Assembly (NCBI GenBank): GCA_030068145.1
Contig: JAPJBO010000785.1
Coordinates: 1 to 64,000 of the forward strand
Length of the DNA: 64,000 nt
Direction of reading: 5' to 3'
Source of the DNA: Diplonema papillatum
Lineage: Eukaryota; Euglenozoa; Diplonemea; Diplonemida; Diplonemidae
The translations under genes and the position numbers were made by a program. The notes beneath the pieces are model-generated. The model worked only from the letters and a program-made list of their open reading frames with translations, was not told where the DNA came from and did not search any database. Of the stretch, positions 10,336 through 20,444 are shown one piece after another (positions within the stretch are counted from its first letter, which is position 1; the number at the start of each line of letters is the position of its first letter).

Positions 10336-11214
10336 TTATTCTGGAGAATTTGTATTTAATACAAGTCTGTATTTGGAATCCCATTTGCCTGTAGTTTGAC
10401 ATGTCTTTATCTTGCCTGTATCCACCTGGTCCAGACGAAAATATCGGGAAGTATCGGGAAACTCGGGGAAATTCAGGGAGTTTCGGGTATTTCCTTTGCG
10501 GTGTAAGGACTCGCCATCATCGAAGACAGAGACGTGCACTCCGCGGCGGGTAGCGGTGCAAGATAAGGTACCAGTGGCGAAGAGAGGTGGCACGAAGAGG
10601 TAGTCACGAAAGAGAGCAGATGCAGATTATCGCCACAGTGCTAACCCTAACCACCAGGACCAGGGGCAGTGACGGTCGAAGACGGCAATTCGAGCGAGAG
10701 TAAAGTTGATAACCAAAATGAGAGGCATGATGGCCATCCTGAAAGCAGGATTGCAGGATGATGTTTGGCCGAGGATAAGGTTGCTATGGCGACTGGGACA
10801 GAGAGATAACGCAAAGATAGAGAGTCCTCCTTATGGGGTGGTCACGCCTTCGCAGTCCCAGGGCCTCTACCACCTGCATACGGTCGTCGACTCGAGACGA
10901 GTTGGAACGCGGGTACCTGTTTTCCGGAGATTTCCGGTTCCTTCCGTACTCTACAACTCCCCACGTAAGTGAACGTGGACTCCCACTCCTTTCAACCGGG
11001 TTAGTTGCCGATATTGACCGGGAAAACAAAGCTGCCGAGGAAACGAAGAAGCGCGAGGAACAGCAGGCTGAAGCCAAGGCAAAAGTCGTCGATGTAGACC
11101 TCGAGAATCAGTGATCATTTAGAGTCAAAGACATGTCAAAAACATCAAGGCAGCTGCACTGTAGCCTACAGGGTCTGTTTTTTATTCTGTATTTAATTGT
11201 ATTTAATTTTATTG
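10336..11214. other. No clear gene
   Basis: A plus frame ending at 11114 has a charged tail (ENKAAEETKKREEQQAEAKA) that might be a decayed exon, but there is no recognisable domain and no clear start. A single CTAACCCTAACC occurs near 10640. The region ends in AT-rich sequence. Confidence 0.4.
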
Positions 11215-11222
11215 TGTTTTAT
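11215..11222. repeat. Probable 8-bp target-site duplication, left
   Basis: TGTTTTAT abuts the outer end of the left inverted repeat and recurs at 20681-20688. Eight bases fits hAT insertion. The AT-rich context and a 2-base offset between the two ends make the exact border uncertain. Confidence 0.5.
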
Positions 11223-11455
11223 CATACTATGCAGTCCGCCGCATTCCGCCCGACTTACACGGACTAAAAATACTCCCACACGGACTTACACGGAATCGGG
11301 GTGAGTCCGTCTGGGGTGCGGGTGGGGTGCGGGTGAACGTTTTCCAATGAAAATACTCAGTATCCTTAGTATTGCTTCGTATTCTTAGTATTTCTATTCT
11401 TGCACATAACAGTCGTTGCGAACTTGGTCATTGCGGTTGCGGAGACCAGCAGCAA
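11223..11455. repeat. Left terminal inverted repeat of the 9.46-kb unit
   Basis: Begins CATACTATGCAGTCCGCCGC. It includes GTGCGGGTGGGGTGCGGGTG, AACGTTTTCCAATGAAAAT and CATAACAGTCGTTGCGAAC, and ends in GCGGAGACCAGCAGCA. The same ordered blocks occur in reverse complement at 20420-20680, at roughly 80% identity by eye outside a poly-A/T insertion. Confidence 0.75.
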
Positions 11456-12166
11456 GAACACAGGAAACAAACACACAACTTCGAAGGGGGGGGGGGGGGG
11501 GGGTCGTTGTATAATGGTTTAGCTTGAAGGGTGTTGGAAAGGTTGAAAAAGGTTTTGGGGGTCACCGTCGGTTTGTGTTTTTATTTTTTTCTGTATATTT
11601 TTTTTGGGGGGTAATTATTTTTTCGGGGGTTCGCGTAACCCTTCTTTTCCGGAAGATAACGTTATCTTTTCTTTTCTCTCTGGCGCTCTTTTTCTCTCTA
11701 TCTCTCTCTTTGGCTAGCAAAGCGACTATTGCGACCGACACCACGACCACACCCGTAATGAATGTGATCAAGGGCCCCCCACGTTCTACATGTTGAGCAG
11801 GGGTTGCCATGTAGCCCGTACCGGTCTAAGCCTTCATTGCAGCTTCCATAAGCACCCCCGTTGGGACGGGTCCGACGGTCCGTTAGTCATCAGCGACATC
11901 GGGCGGGAAAAAGTAAATAAAAAGAAAGGGGAAAAATGGGGGTGTGGGTGGATAAGCTCGTGGTAGGTTGTTCGGAAATAAGTACAACCTCAAACTACGC
12001 CTAGCACAGGGCCAGGCGGCATATACGTGCCTTCATCCTCTCATGTTAGTGTGCGTTCACTCGTACAGACACTTCGAGTTTTTCCCGTTAGTCAGGGTAA
12101 ACGGGTGCGGAGTGAAATATAGACCAGCCAGCAATCAAGAATCCGATGAGGCTCAAACGACGCGGA
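11456..12166. other. Region downstream of the RT-USP gene
   Basis: Contains a poly-G run (about 11486-11504), T-rich sequence, and a 45-bp block (TTCTACATGTTGAGCAGGGG near 11790) that recurs near 34530 and partly at 33890. It probably includes the 3' untranslated region of the minus-strand gene. No gene seen. Confidence 0.45.
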
Positions 12167-15100
12167 TCAGAATCTCACACCCGCGAGGTGGCAACGTCTC
12201 TCATGCGCGCGGAGTCCCCTCAGACCTTGGAACGTCTGGCCATCCTTCGTGCATTCGACGGAGCAGTGTTGACATCGCAGCACCGGGGAACCTGTTAACT
12301 GCTGTTCAAACAACTGACCATGCGGTGTCAGACATTGGGAGTCCGGCAAGGGCGGGCAGGGTGGCGAATTACCAAAGGGGCAGAAGGAGTCAGGTGATCC
12401 TTCCGACTGCCGGCTCATCAAATTACCGGCTGAACCTGGGGGTGCAGGCAAGTCGGGTAGCCGATCCTGAGTGGGAAGCACCATGGAGGGTGACGGGGCA
12501 CGGACAGTCATGTCGTGGGCATTCCGGGGGATCCGGACAAAGGCCGCGAGGTAAACGTCACCCCACGGAATGTCGTCGACAGAGGTGACGTGCAGGTCGT
12601 CGAAGAGGATCCACCCCGTGTCTTGCGCAACGTACGTGACGTAGTGCCCGCTAGCCGTATCCTCCCCCATGTGCACCACGACGGCTGCGAGGCGTAGCAG
12701 ATGGTCCGGCGGTCCGAAGAAGGGGGGCAGTTTCACGTCATTCTGGCGCCTGGCACCGTTTCTCGTGTAGATGCCAAACTGCATCAGAACACATTCAGCT
12801 GTCAGACGGAGATCCATGCTTTCAACCACCGTACCTACAGCCTTGCAGTCGCATACTCTCTCCGGATTCACAAACCCGTGCACGTGGAGAGAGTCTTCCA
12901 GCTTCCTTCCGCAAGGAATTTGCAAACATTGCATTACCTGACTGCTGGAAGAAGTGCGTCCACATGCACTGCATCGTACTGAGCTGGTCCAGCCGTTCTC
13001 CAAGCATGTTACGAAGAGTTGGTAGCCCGGGCAGGGGGTCCCCGTTTCGTCCGGACCCAGCGTCGCACTAGTCGCGCTGAGTATCGCTACCAGAGCTTCG
13101 TGCGCATCGTGCTGCCGTGCATCGCAGAAGTTTGCGAACATGCTCAGGATGGCTTGGACACCCATTCTCCGACAATCCCGGCTACGCTGGTCACCACTGT
13201 CGCGAGAGCTTGACAGCATGGCAAAGTAAGCCAGGAAGTCCCCGAGAAATCCACGGCAGTTGGGGAGGTCCTGCGCAAGGCTCCAGTACATCTCTCTGAT
13301 CGGCCCAACCCGTAGCAGGAGCTGCAGCACCGCACCAAAGAAGCACGTGTTCCCCAGATTCGGGAGGCCGGCGGGGCCAAACAGCGTCGGATCATGCCTC
13401 ACGGAAGGCGGGTGTGTACAAACGTCTGATCGGTAGCACGTGGATGGAGGGGCAACTGTTAGAACCGGTTTGTGGACATTCGAGCGGCGTCGCTTTGAAG
13501 CCCGTTGTTCGTCCTCTTCAGCCTTTCGCTTGTGGCCTTTCCGCGTGGACTCACGGGGGGCGGTCGTGTCAGCCTGTCGGGTCGGTGCTTCGGTGGGCGG
13601 TGATCGGGGGGCGTCATCTTCAGCTTCCGGGACAGGTTGGGGGCGGCCATTGTATTTCACGAAGGGTCTTTCAGCCAGAAGGCGCTCGATCGCAAGGTCC
13701 ATCGCGGCCGGCTCTGGCAGTGATAGAGTGCGTTCCACCTCGTGAATGAGCCAGAAGAAGTGCCTCCGCACCTTCCCGCAATGCTCGCCAAATTTGGCCT
13801 CTGGGTATGTGTCCAGGAGCCATTTGCGGAATCCACTCTTCAAAACGCTTTTCCGGTAACCACGCCGCATGAGTTTCAAGACCGTGTTGTTCATTTCGGT
13901 CTTGAAATCATATATGTTGTTGGCGATCCTACCGTTGCGAACGAGGGCCCCAATGAGGATGCTCGAACCGAAGTTTGACGGGGCCGTAGACAGGACTGAC
14001 GTGTACGCGAGGGGGCGGTACGGGTAGGCTTTCGCCTTGTCCAAGACCGACAGTCGCATGTATCGCCTTCCAGACGCGCCGGAGACCTCATGTCGTATCC
14101 GTATGCCAAGGAAAGTCGCATCCCCTACGCATGCATTCGTCTGCTTGTACCCCATGCTGTAGATGGACTCGGGAGGGGGTTTCGTCCCGAAACAGAGCAG
14201 GTCATCTATAAAACGGCGCGTCATGCTGAGGAGTGTAGCCCGCCGGATGTCCCTTTCAGCCAGGAGTCTCATCATGTACCTCTTCTCCTTTGCGTAGCAG
14301 AAGAGATTGGCAATGTCTGGGGAGGCGTTAGCGCCCATCGGGATGCCCAATATTTGCCGCATGAGGATGCCGTTCACCAGTACGTACGTGTTCGCCAGGC
14401 AGAAAGCGAGGAGGGCCTTGAGGTCGTGTGCAGAATATGCTGCCTGCTGTGAGCTCAGATCCGTCAACAGCATGAACGCAAAACAACGTTTCTTCTTCTG
14501 CGGCCCATGTTGGCTCTTCGGTCGTACTAGGACCAGTTCATCAACCCGAACGCCGAGCCGTTCGGCCTCCGCTGCAAAGGCTTCGTCGATGGTACCAGCG
14601 ATTTCCTCCAGCAGTTCCTCGAGTCCCAGCTGGTCGTACATGGTCGTGAAATCCCATGTACCCGCGACCAGGCCCGAGAGCTCGTCAACATGCGTCTTCA
14701 GAAAGAAGGCGGTGTCGTCACTGGACTCCGTGATCCAGAAGAATCTAAACCCGGTCGCGTTGAATCGGTCGTTGTCCTCCCTCCGTAGGATCTCCATGAC
14801 TGATTTCAACAGACCCGTTAGATCCAGCTGTGCATCCGTCGTCGATGAAAATGTTGCATCGGGGCGGCGTGTTTCGCGTTCAGGAAAAGTCTCCCCCGGG
14901 CCCACAGTGTTTTTGCGGGAGACCCCGGCGATGTACCGCATGGTTATCACCTCCTTGTGTAGTTTCAAGGTGCCATAAAGGTAGGGGAGGGTGTTCGTGG
15001 GGCTCAGCCCTTTTTGCTCCAGGTACGTCTTGTGATCTGCTACGACTTCTTCCGGTGTCTTCTCGCTCGGGGCGTAGTTCACGCTGTGGTTAACCTTCGT

Positions 15101-16666
15101 GTACAGATCCTGGTTGTAGAATCTTCTACACACGAACCCGAAGTCGTGAGAACTCTTGTCGACCGGGAGAATTACGAGGTCCTTGTGCAGTTCTCGCAGG
15201 CGTCGACGCGATGTGGTTGTCACCTCCGGTTCGGCACCAATACGCGTCACGCCGACGGTCGACATTATCTTCTCCCGCAGCAGTCTGGCGAAACTAGGCG
15301 GGGAGTCATTAAAGTACCCCTCGACGAACAAAGCCACCGCCCTATCCACTTCAGTACAAATAGCTTCGTCGCCGCCATCCGGGCGGAACTTGCGACCTTT
15401 GTCGAAGAGCGTAACTAGTTCGCTGCAGGTGTCGAGGAGGTGTGCTTGCCCACACGCATGGCCTTGAATGTGGTATCCTTGCAGCAGATACTTTTGACAC
15501 GGGCAGTCTTCGGGCGGAGGGGCCGGCTCCGGGGTCGTCTGTCTTGAAACCTCTGTGAAGTTGGAAAGGAGGACCCCGAGAGGGGGGTTGAGTGACGTAG
15601 AGACTCTCGTGTTGATGAATTCCGTGGGGTCGGCGAGGAGAGCACGGAGTTGGGCATCATGGCGGAAGATAGCGGCAAGTTTGCGCTCGTCCAGCAGCTT
15701 GCTGACCTGTTGGATGCAGAACCACGGGGTTCGTGCCGCACTTTTCTTCTTTTTCGCGAGGTGGTTTATCTCACCAAGCCGTGCAGTGAGCAGCTCGTCC
15801 AGGATCCCCACCTTCGGATGCTGCAGGTGTTCGATCATGAACCGCCGAACCCACGTCCGAACCCTGTACACCCGGCTCTTCATCCACGGGTTCACGTCAT
15901 ACTCCCGCAGTGCGTCCTCCTCAAGTCCGAAGAGGTGCTGCAACTGCCTACGGATGCCGAAGAATCTACCCCGTCCCTGGTTGATCCGTATCTCTTCGCC
16001 ATCCACGTGAACCCACGGCTCCCCACGCTCGCGTGAAGCTCCTTGGGCGTCCCGTTCGTTGCCCGGTGCCTTTGTGAACGATGGTGCAGTGCGGGGCTTT
16101 TTCCTCCGTCTGTTCAAATCGCTGGCTGTCCTCACCGTGTTGAACATCGGCTGCAGCATCGCGATGAACGCCATCTCTATCGGCTCCGACACCCTGTCGA
16201 ACGAACTCCCGTCGGAGTAAAACGCACCAGGGATGTCGTAGAGCACGAAAGCGTACGGCGGGGAAGGGAGGTTCTGTAAGTGACGCTTGAACTGGTCCTG
16301 TTTGCTGTTCCTGCCAGACCAGTGTTTGGCGACCCTTTCCTGCATCGTCTTGCCTGTCTTGCCGATATATAACAGGTTAGCATGCGAGTCCACGAGTCCA
16401 TAGATGAGACCCGAAGCCTTGTAGTTGCTCGGGTTCTCCGGCTGCTGGAGCTTGAGCGTCGCGTATGTGTGTGCAAGCTTCCTCCCGTATCTTCTCAGGA
16501 ACCGGCTCGTGAATTCCACGCCTTGCTCCTTCCATTTCGACCAGTCGATCTGCGTCGTCTTTTCCGTCTTCGTACGAACGCAGTCGGTTTGGAAGAAGGG
16601 TGCGAGGAATGGTTTCGCAAACTCCGGGCGCCGCCGCATATCCGCGTCGGCAGGCGGTACACGCAT
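12167..16666 (-). CDS. Penelope-like reverse transcriptase with N-terminal GIY-YIG nuclease and C-terminal ubiquitin-specific protease
   Basis: A single uninterrupted protein of 1499 residues from the ATG at 16666; the frame is open to 16918 without an earlier ATG. In order: GIY-YIG nuclease at about 85-180 (GLIYGLV at 86-92, YIGKTG at 100-105, Glu near 161); CPC motif at 388-390 within a Cys/His cluster; Penelope-type RT at about 490-960 (LPVDKS, PYLYGTLKLHK, motif A WDFTTMYDQL with Asp672, motif B GIPMGANASPDIAN, motif C FIDD at 819-822); a basic linker; USP domain with Cys box LPNLGNTCFFGAV (Cys1108), QHDAHE at 1185-1190, paired cysteines, and GHY with His1341 and Asp1357; then a C2H2 finger (Cys1465, Cys1468, His1488, His1493). 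Nuclease-first order and the CxC motif place it with Naiad/Chlamys-type elements. The protease is extra. All catalytic residues are present. It would nick DNA, reverse-transcribe, and possibly remove ubiquitin; the last is inference. Confidence 0.88.
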   Translation of the reverse strand: MRVPPADADMRRRPEFAKPFLAPFFQTDCVRTKTEKTTQIDWSKWKEQGVEFTSRFLRRYGRKLAHTYATLKLQQPENPSNYKASGLIYGLVDSHANLLYIGKTGKTMQERVAKHWSGRNSKQDQFKRHLQNLPSPPYAFVLYDIPGAFYSDGSSFDRVSEPIEMAFIAMLQPMFNTVRTASDLNRRRKKPRTAPSFTKAPGNERDAQGASRERGEPWVHVDGEEIRINQGRGRFFGIRRQLQHLFGLEEDALREYDVNPWMKSRVYRVRTWVRRFMIEHLQHPKVGILDELLTARLGEINHLAKKKKSAARTPWFCIQQVSKLLDERKLAAIFRHDAQLRALLADPTEFINTRVSTSLNPPLGVLLSNFTEVSRQTTPEPAPPPEDCPCQKYLLQGYHIQGHACGQAHLLDTCSELVTLFDKGRKFRPDGGDEAICTEVDRAVALFVEGYFNDSPPSFARLLREKIMSTVGVTRIGAEPEVTTTSRRRLRELHKDLVILPVDKSSHDFGFVCRRFYNQDLYTKVNHSVNYAPSEKTPEEVVADHKTYLEQKGLSPTNTLPYLYGTLKLHKEVITMRYIAGVSRKNTVGPGETFPERETRRPDATFSSTTDAQLDLTGLLKSVMEILRREDNDRFNATGFRFFWITESSDDTAFFLKTHVDELSGLVAGTWDFTTMYDQLGLEELLEEIAGTIDEAFAAEAERLGVRVDELVLVRPKSQHGPQKKKRCFAFMLLTDLSSQQAAYSAHDLKALLAFCLANTYVLVNGILMRQILGIPMGANASPDIANLFCYAKEKRYMMRLLAERDIRRATLLSMTRRFIDDLLCFGTKPPPESIYSMGYKQTNACVGDATFLGIRIRHEVSGASGRRYMRLSVLDKAKAYPYRPLAYTSVLSTAPSNFGSSILIGALVRNGRIANNIYDFKTEMNNTVLKLMRRGYRKSVLKSGFRKWLLDTYPEAKFGEHCGKVRRHFFWLIHEVERTLSLPEPAAMDLAIERLLAERPFVKYNGRPQPVPEAEDDAPRSPPTEAPTRQADTTAPRESTRKGHKRKAEEDEQRASKRRRSNVHKPVLTVAPPSTCYRSDVCTHPPSVRHDPTLFGPAGLPNLGNTCFFGAVLQLLLRVGPIREMYWSLAQDLPNCRGFLGDFLAYFAMLSSSRDSGDQRSRDCRRMGVQAILSMFANFCDARQHDAHEALVAILSATSATLGPDETGTPCPGYQLFVTCLENGWTSSVRCSACGRTSSSSQVMQCLQIPCGRKLEDSLHVHGFVNPERVCDCKAVGTVVESMDLRLTAECVLMQFGIYTRNGARRQNDVKLPPFFGPPDHLLRLAAVVVHMGEDTASGHYVTYVAQDTGWILFDDLHVTSVDDIPWGDVYLAAFVRIPRNAHDMTVRAPSPSMVLPTQDRLPDLPAPPGSAGNLMSRQSEGSPDSFCPFGNSPPCPPLPDSQCLTPHGQLFEQQLTGSPVLRCQHCSVECTKDGQTFQGLRGLRAHERRCHLAGVRF

Positions 16667-17077
16667 CTTGACCCGTTCCGGTAGGACCTCGCGCGTTTGT
16701 GGACCGGGTCGTCGCAAAACCGGACACGCGGAACAGTCGGGGGGTTTTTTTTGGGGGGACGGTGGGTCGTCGTGGAGGAAGGCCAACGAGTCGGAGGGAA
16801 GATCTATGACGTAACGTAACGTAACGGAAGGGGTGATAGGGAGGGGCGGGCGGATGGGGCGGCTTGTTCGTCTGGACGGTCGGCGGTGCAATACACGGGG
16901 GGGTAGGGAATTCACGCTTCTAAACTACTGCTACTGGTTTTTTTGCCAGGCTCAGGGCCCGACGCGTCTTTTGTCGATTTTCTGGGGTTTCGGTTGTACA
17001 ATGGAACAGGTCCCGATTGGTAGTGACGAGACCGTACGGGGGCAGGATGGAGTTCACCTAGACTCTGCCCGGTCTCG
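16667..17077. promoter_or_regulatory. Divergent promoter region between the RT-USP and hAT genes
   Basis: The two genes point away from each other and their open frames begin only about 160 bases apart (16918 and 17078; 410 bases between ATGs). Both promoters must lie here. GTAACGTAACGTAACG occurs near 16812. No TATA box is evident. Confidence 0.45.
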
Positions 17078-17365
17078 ATGCCGTGGTTGGTGGTACAGCG
17101 GGGCGAAGTCGATTTGGGTGGACCGTCTCCCTACCTGTACAAGGCGAAGGCCGGCAAGTCTGAACCGTCCAACAAGAAGAGAAGGGTGACAATGAGCCAG
17201 GCCATGCAGGATGCGGAGTCCAGCAGCGAAGCACCGACCAGCGATTCCGAAGGTGGCTCGTCCGTCCCGATGTCGGTCTCGTCGGTTCTTGGTCCGCTCT
17301 TTGAGGCAGTCGAGGCAGCCTCACAGGCTGACGATGCAGGTTCACAGACAGAAGATGCAGGTTGA
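17078..17365 (+). CDS. N-terminal segment of the hAT transposase, ended by an in-frame TGA
   Basis: From the ATG at 17078 (or 17192) this frame encodes a Lys/Arg-rich nuclear-signal-like stretch (SNKKRRV) and an acidic Ser/Ala/Gln-rich tail. It stops at TGA 17363-17365. The downstream transposase frame is in the same phase, and the sequence around the stop is part of a short repeat in which the neighbouring unit reads TCA. One base change therefore explains the stop, and the element may once have encoded a single longer protein. Confidence 0.5.
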   Translation: MPWLVVQRGEVDLGGPSPYLYKAKAGKSEPSNKKRRVTMSQAMQDAESSSEAPTSDSEGGSSVPMSVSSVLGPLFEAVEAASQADDAGSQTEDAG

Positions 17366-17416
17366 CAGGCCGGCGGGTCAGCCTCACAGGCTGGTACGCC
17401 AGCCTCGCAGACAAAG

Positions 17417-19480
17417 GTGGTCAAAAGACCGTCTAAGCTGCAGCTCCGAAAGGGGCTGGCGAAGGGCGCAGCGAAGGTTGCAGTGGCCGGCAGCAAACGC
17501 CACAATCTGCTGATTACAGCCGTAAAAAGGATGAACAAGCTCACAGACGCAGAAAAGGAAGGCTTGGAGCTCAGGAAGGTGAAGGACCTCCCTTCATCTT
17601 GGAAGTCGTTAGCACTCAGAGACCCCAACGTCACGTTGCAGGAAGAAGTGATCTGGTGCGGTTCATGCCAAAAGAAAATCAACTACCTCGACAGCACCAC
17701 GTGCAAGAAGCATCACACCTACGAAGAACACAAGAAGAGGCACACACTTCTGGTGGCACAAAAAAAGGCTGGCGCGGTTGTTGTGGACGTTGACGCCGGT
17801 ACCGCAAACGTCACTGAAAAGGGGACCGCCGTACAGGACTTCACGAGGTTGGTTGCGATGGCCGGCATGAAGGCAGGGGCAGTGGCTTGCATGCGTGTCT
17901 TTTTCAGAAAGCATGTCTCCCCGGCAATTCCCCACACGAGGACGCTCATGGATATGAGTCGGGGGTGCGATGCGAAGACGCAGATGCAGAAGGATCTAAT
18001 AGAGACGATCGGGACATCGTTTGGCATTGGGTTTGATGGATCCATCATCGACGAGCTCAAGGAGCAGGCATTGGCAGTGGTCGCATACGACAAGGGACGA
18101 GCATACTTGCTGGGACTTCGCGTTGGAGAGGACGGTGAAGCCTTGGACACAACCTCTCAGTCGGAGTTTGTTGCCAACGTCCTCAAGGACTACGGGATCA
18201 AGATACCCAACGTCGCTTACATCGTCGTTGACAAGGCGTCGACGAACGTGGTCGCCCTTCAGGACTGGGAGGGCATTGTGATATACTGCTTCGGTCACCA
18301 TCTGAAAAATGCCATCAAGCCGTGGTTCAAGCTGAGTCACCCGAACGCCCACGACACACTGCGTCTCTTCAGCAACGCTTTCTACAAAGCACCCACGCGT
18401 GAGGTTCGGTGGGTGCAGGCGCAGAAGGCAGTCGTGACCCATGATGTCGATGCAGCCGCTACAGAAGACGAGATTCCGATCGCCCAAAAGCTGACTGCCC
18501 TGCTGTCGTTGCACGAGGATGGCGAAGACGTCGAAGCTGACATCCTTGAGTGTCTTGGTGAAGGAGATGGAGACATGTTGGAGCGTGCAAAGGAGAGGTT
18601 GACGCAAGCTCAAAATGAGAACGTGCCAGTGGACTTGACACCAGAACCACAACGCGAGCAACGTCCCAGCCCGGAATACCCCCCCTCTATCAACGACACG
18701 AGGTGGGATTCCACCTTCAGATGCCTTGCCCACCTGGTCCCCCGCCTGCAGTCTCTTCCAGCATTTCTTGAGAAAGAACTGAAAAGGAACACCACACCCG
18801 AGAGTATCCAACTACTTGCGGGGAAGTTCAGCGATGCAGACGTCACAGAAACGTGTGCAGCTCTTGTAACGGCCTTGGAAGCCATGGAACCCGTCATGCC
18901 CCTTTTCAGTTTTGCTGCTGATCCACCCGCGCGCAAGCCCCTTGCAGCGGAACTCCCCGCCATGGTTGCAAAAGCCATGAAGGCCGTTGGCAACGATCTC
19001 TCCGCCGTCCTGAAAGAGATGTGGAGCACCTATCTTTCCCGGGACATCTTCAAATCCATGTGGCTCTTTTGCCCTGAGAAGCTGGGTACGAAGAAGGCAG
19101 CGGGAATTGCCATCCCCTCAGTGGAGTCAATCACGGACACATTCAAGGGCGTGTTTCACCGCGACGCCAAAACCCAACTGGGCGAGTACCTGAAGGTTTC
19201 GATCAGCGTCCTGACGAAATGGAAGGATGCCGAAGCATTCTGGACTTCGAAGAAGCAGGTATGGCCGGATCTCTCAGCCGTAGCTCTCACGCTGTTGTAC
19301 CTGCCCGTCAGTGTAACGCGGGTGGACGCCGTGTTCAGCCAGTTGGGGGCAATCTCAAATGAGAGAGGGGGGAGAATCAACCCTTCTGCATACGAGACGA
19401 CAGCCCTTTACTACTGCAACAAAGACATCTCTGGGAGGTTCAAGGACTTCGACGACGAACATTCGCTGTCTCGGGTGTGA
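17417..19480 (+). CDS. hAT-family transposase
   Basis: An open frame of 687 codons continuous in phase with 17078-17362 except for one TGA. The first ATG after that stop is near 17531. Counting from 17417: a BED-like finger (WCGSCQKK at 80-87, then HH near 99-100 and H105/H109); RNase H-like core with Asp207 (GFDGSIIDEL) and Asp272 (IVVDKAST); CFGHHLKNA at 291-299, the family C-x2-H motif; C-terminal dimerisation region (about 607-660) with FWTSKKQVWPDL, ALTLLYLPVSVTRVDAVFSQ. The family excises and inserts DNA, leaving 8-bp duplications. It probably acts on the inverted ends at 11223 and 20680. Function is uncertain because of the upstream stop. Confidence 0.75.
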   Translation: MVKRPSKLQLRKGLAKGAAKVAVAGSKRHNLLITAVKRMNKLTDAEKEGLELRKVKDLPSSWKSLALRDPNVTLQEEVIWCGSCQKKINYLDSTTCKKHHTYEEHKKRHTLLVAQKKAGAVVVDVDAGTANVTEKGTAVQDFTRLVAMAGMKAGAVACMRVFFRKHVSPAIPHTRTLMDMSRGCDAKTQMQKDLIETIGTSFGIGFDGSIIDELKEQALAVVAYDKGRAYLLGLRVGEDGEALDTTSQSEFVANVLKDYGIKIPNVAYIVVDKASTNVVALQDWEGIVIYCFGHHLKNAIKPWFKLSHPNAHDTLRLFSNAFYKAPTREVRWVQAQKAVVTHDVDAAATEDEIPIAQKLTALLSLHEDGEDVEADILECLGEGDGDMLERAKERLTQAQNENVPVDLTPEPQREQRPSPEYPPSINDTRWDSTFRCLAHLVPRLQSLPAFLEKELKRNTTPESIQLLAGKFSDADVTETCAALVTALEAMEPVMPLFSFAADPPARKPLAAELPAMVAKAMKAVGNDLSAVLKEMWSTYLSRDIFKSMWLFCPEKLGTKKAAGIAIPSVESITDTFKGVFHRDAKTQLGEYLKVSISVLTKWKDAEAFWTSKKQVWPDLSAVALTLLYLPVSVTRVDAVFSQLGAISNERGGRINPSAYETTALYYCNKDISGRFKDFDDEHSLSRV

Positions 19481-19900
19481 TTCTCAATAACAGGCATCTG
19501 AGAACACAACAGTGCAAGCCTTTTTTCTACGTTCAGTGTTTTTCCGGGACTCCCGGAGTGACTTTTCTGAGCGCACCCTGCTACAGTGTGGCTCGCTGGA
19601 CCGGAAGAGTGAAAGCCACGAGAGGTCCCCGGAAGTGTTCTCTCCCCTGTTTCCCCTGTTCCAGGAGGTTCAAAGACTTCGACGACGAACATTCGCTGTC
19701 TCGGGTGTGATTCTCAATAACAGGCATCTGAGAACAAAAGTGCAAGCCTTTTTCCTACTTTCCTACTTTCAGTGTTTTTCCGGGACTCCTGGAGTGGCTT
19801 TTTTTAGCGCACCATGCTACAGCGTGGCTCGCTGGACCGAAACCCGGGAAGAGTGTGCACCACGAGAGGTCCCCGGAAGTGTTCTTTCCCCTGTTTCCCA
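19434..19900. repeat. Tandem duplication including the last hAT codons
   Basis: A unit of about 235 bp starting with the last 15 transposase codons (GRFKDFDDEHSLSRV then TGA) is repeated at about 19670-19900 with moderate divergence. The second copy keeps the codons and stop but lacks the gene. Confidence 0.85.
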
Positions 19901-20444
19901 TCTTTCCCCTCTTCAGCCACGACGAAGTTACGCACATATCCCTTTGTGCTTTTCTCGTTTCCATGCGCATCTTCCTGGATCAGGTTTCTTGGCGCATGGT
20001 CCAGCCGGGTAGAGAAGAACACCAAGAGACCGTGAGTCGGCATTGCGGATTGTCATGGCGAACTGCGTTCCGTGGCGGAAGACTCGGTCGCCAACACTGT
20101 CCTCGAGTGGGATTACTCCCCGTGTGTACGCCACAATGTACGCGGCATACCGCTGGTGTCGCTGAGAAGTGATAACGGGTCCTTGTCCTGGCTGTTCAAC
20201 CCGGCACAGATGGGCACAGGGGATCGGAAGCAGTCGGGACCGTGCACATACGCAGTGCACATGAGGCAGTGCGCCGCTGTGGCCACACCCTGATTGAACA
20301 GTTGTGCGCCCGTGGACTGCGACCGGCAGACACAGAGCCCACTCGCGGTTGGAGGTGGGCTCATAGTGGCCATAAGCTCTTCCCGAGTGTGGCAAGGATA
20401 CTTGACCGCTCACCATCATCACCATAATTGTGCTGCTGGTCTCC
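19901..20444. other. hAT 3' region without recognised gene
   Basis: A minus-strand frame at 19928-20467 is open but has no recognised domain. Nothing else supported. Confidence 0.4.

Noticed and set aside
10640-10655. Telomere repeat CTAACCCTAACC
   Set aside because: Only two units; no array.
11524-11796. Hydrophobic 90-residue frame (possible membrane peptide)
   Set aside because: T-rich sequence translated; likely 3' untranslated region of the RT-USP gene.
12719-14978. Plus-strand frames of 80-220 codons across the RT-USP gene
   Set aside because: Shadows of the minus-strand gene; no domains.
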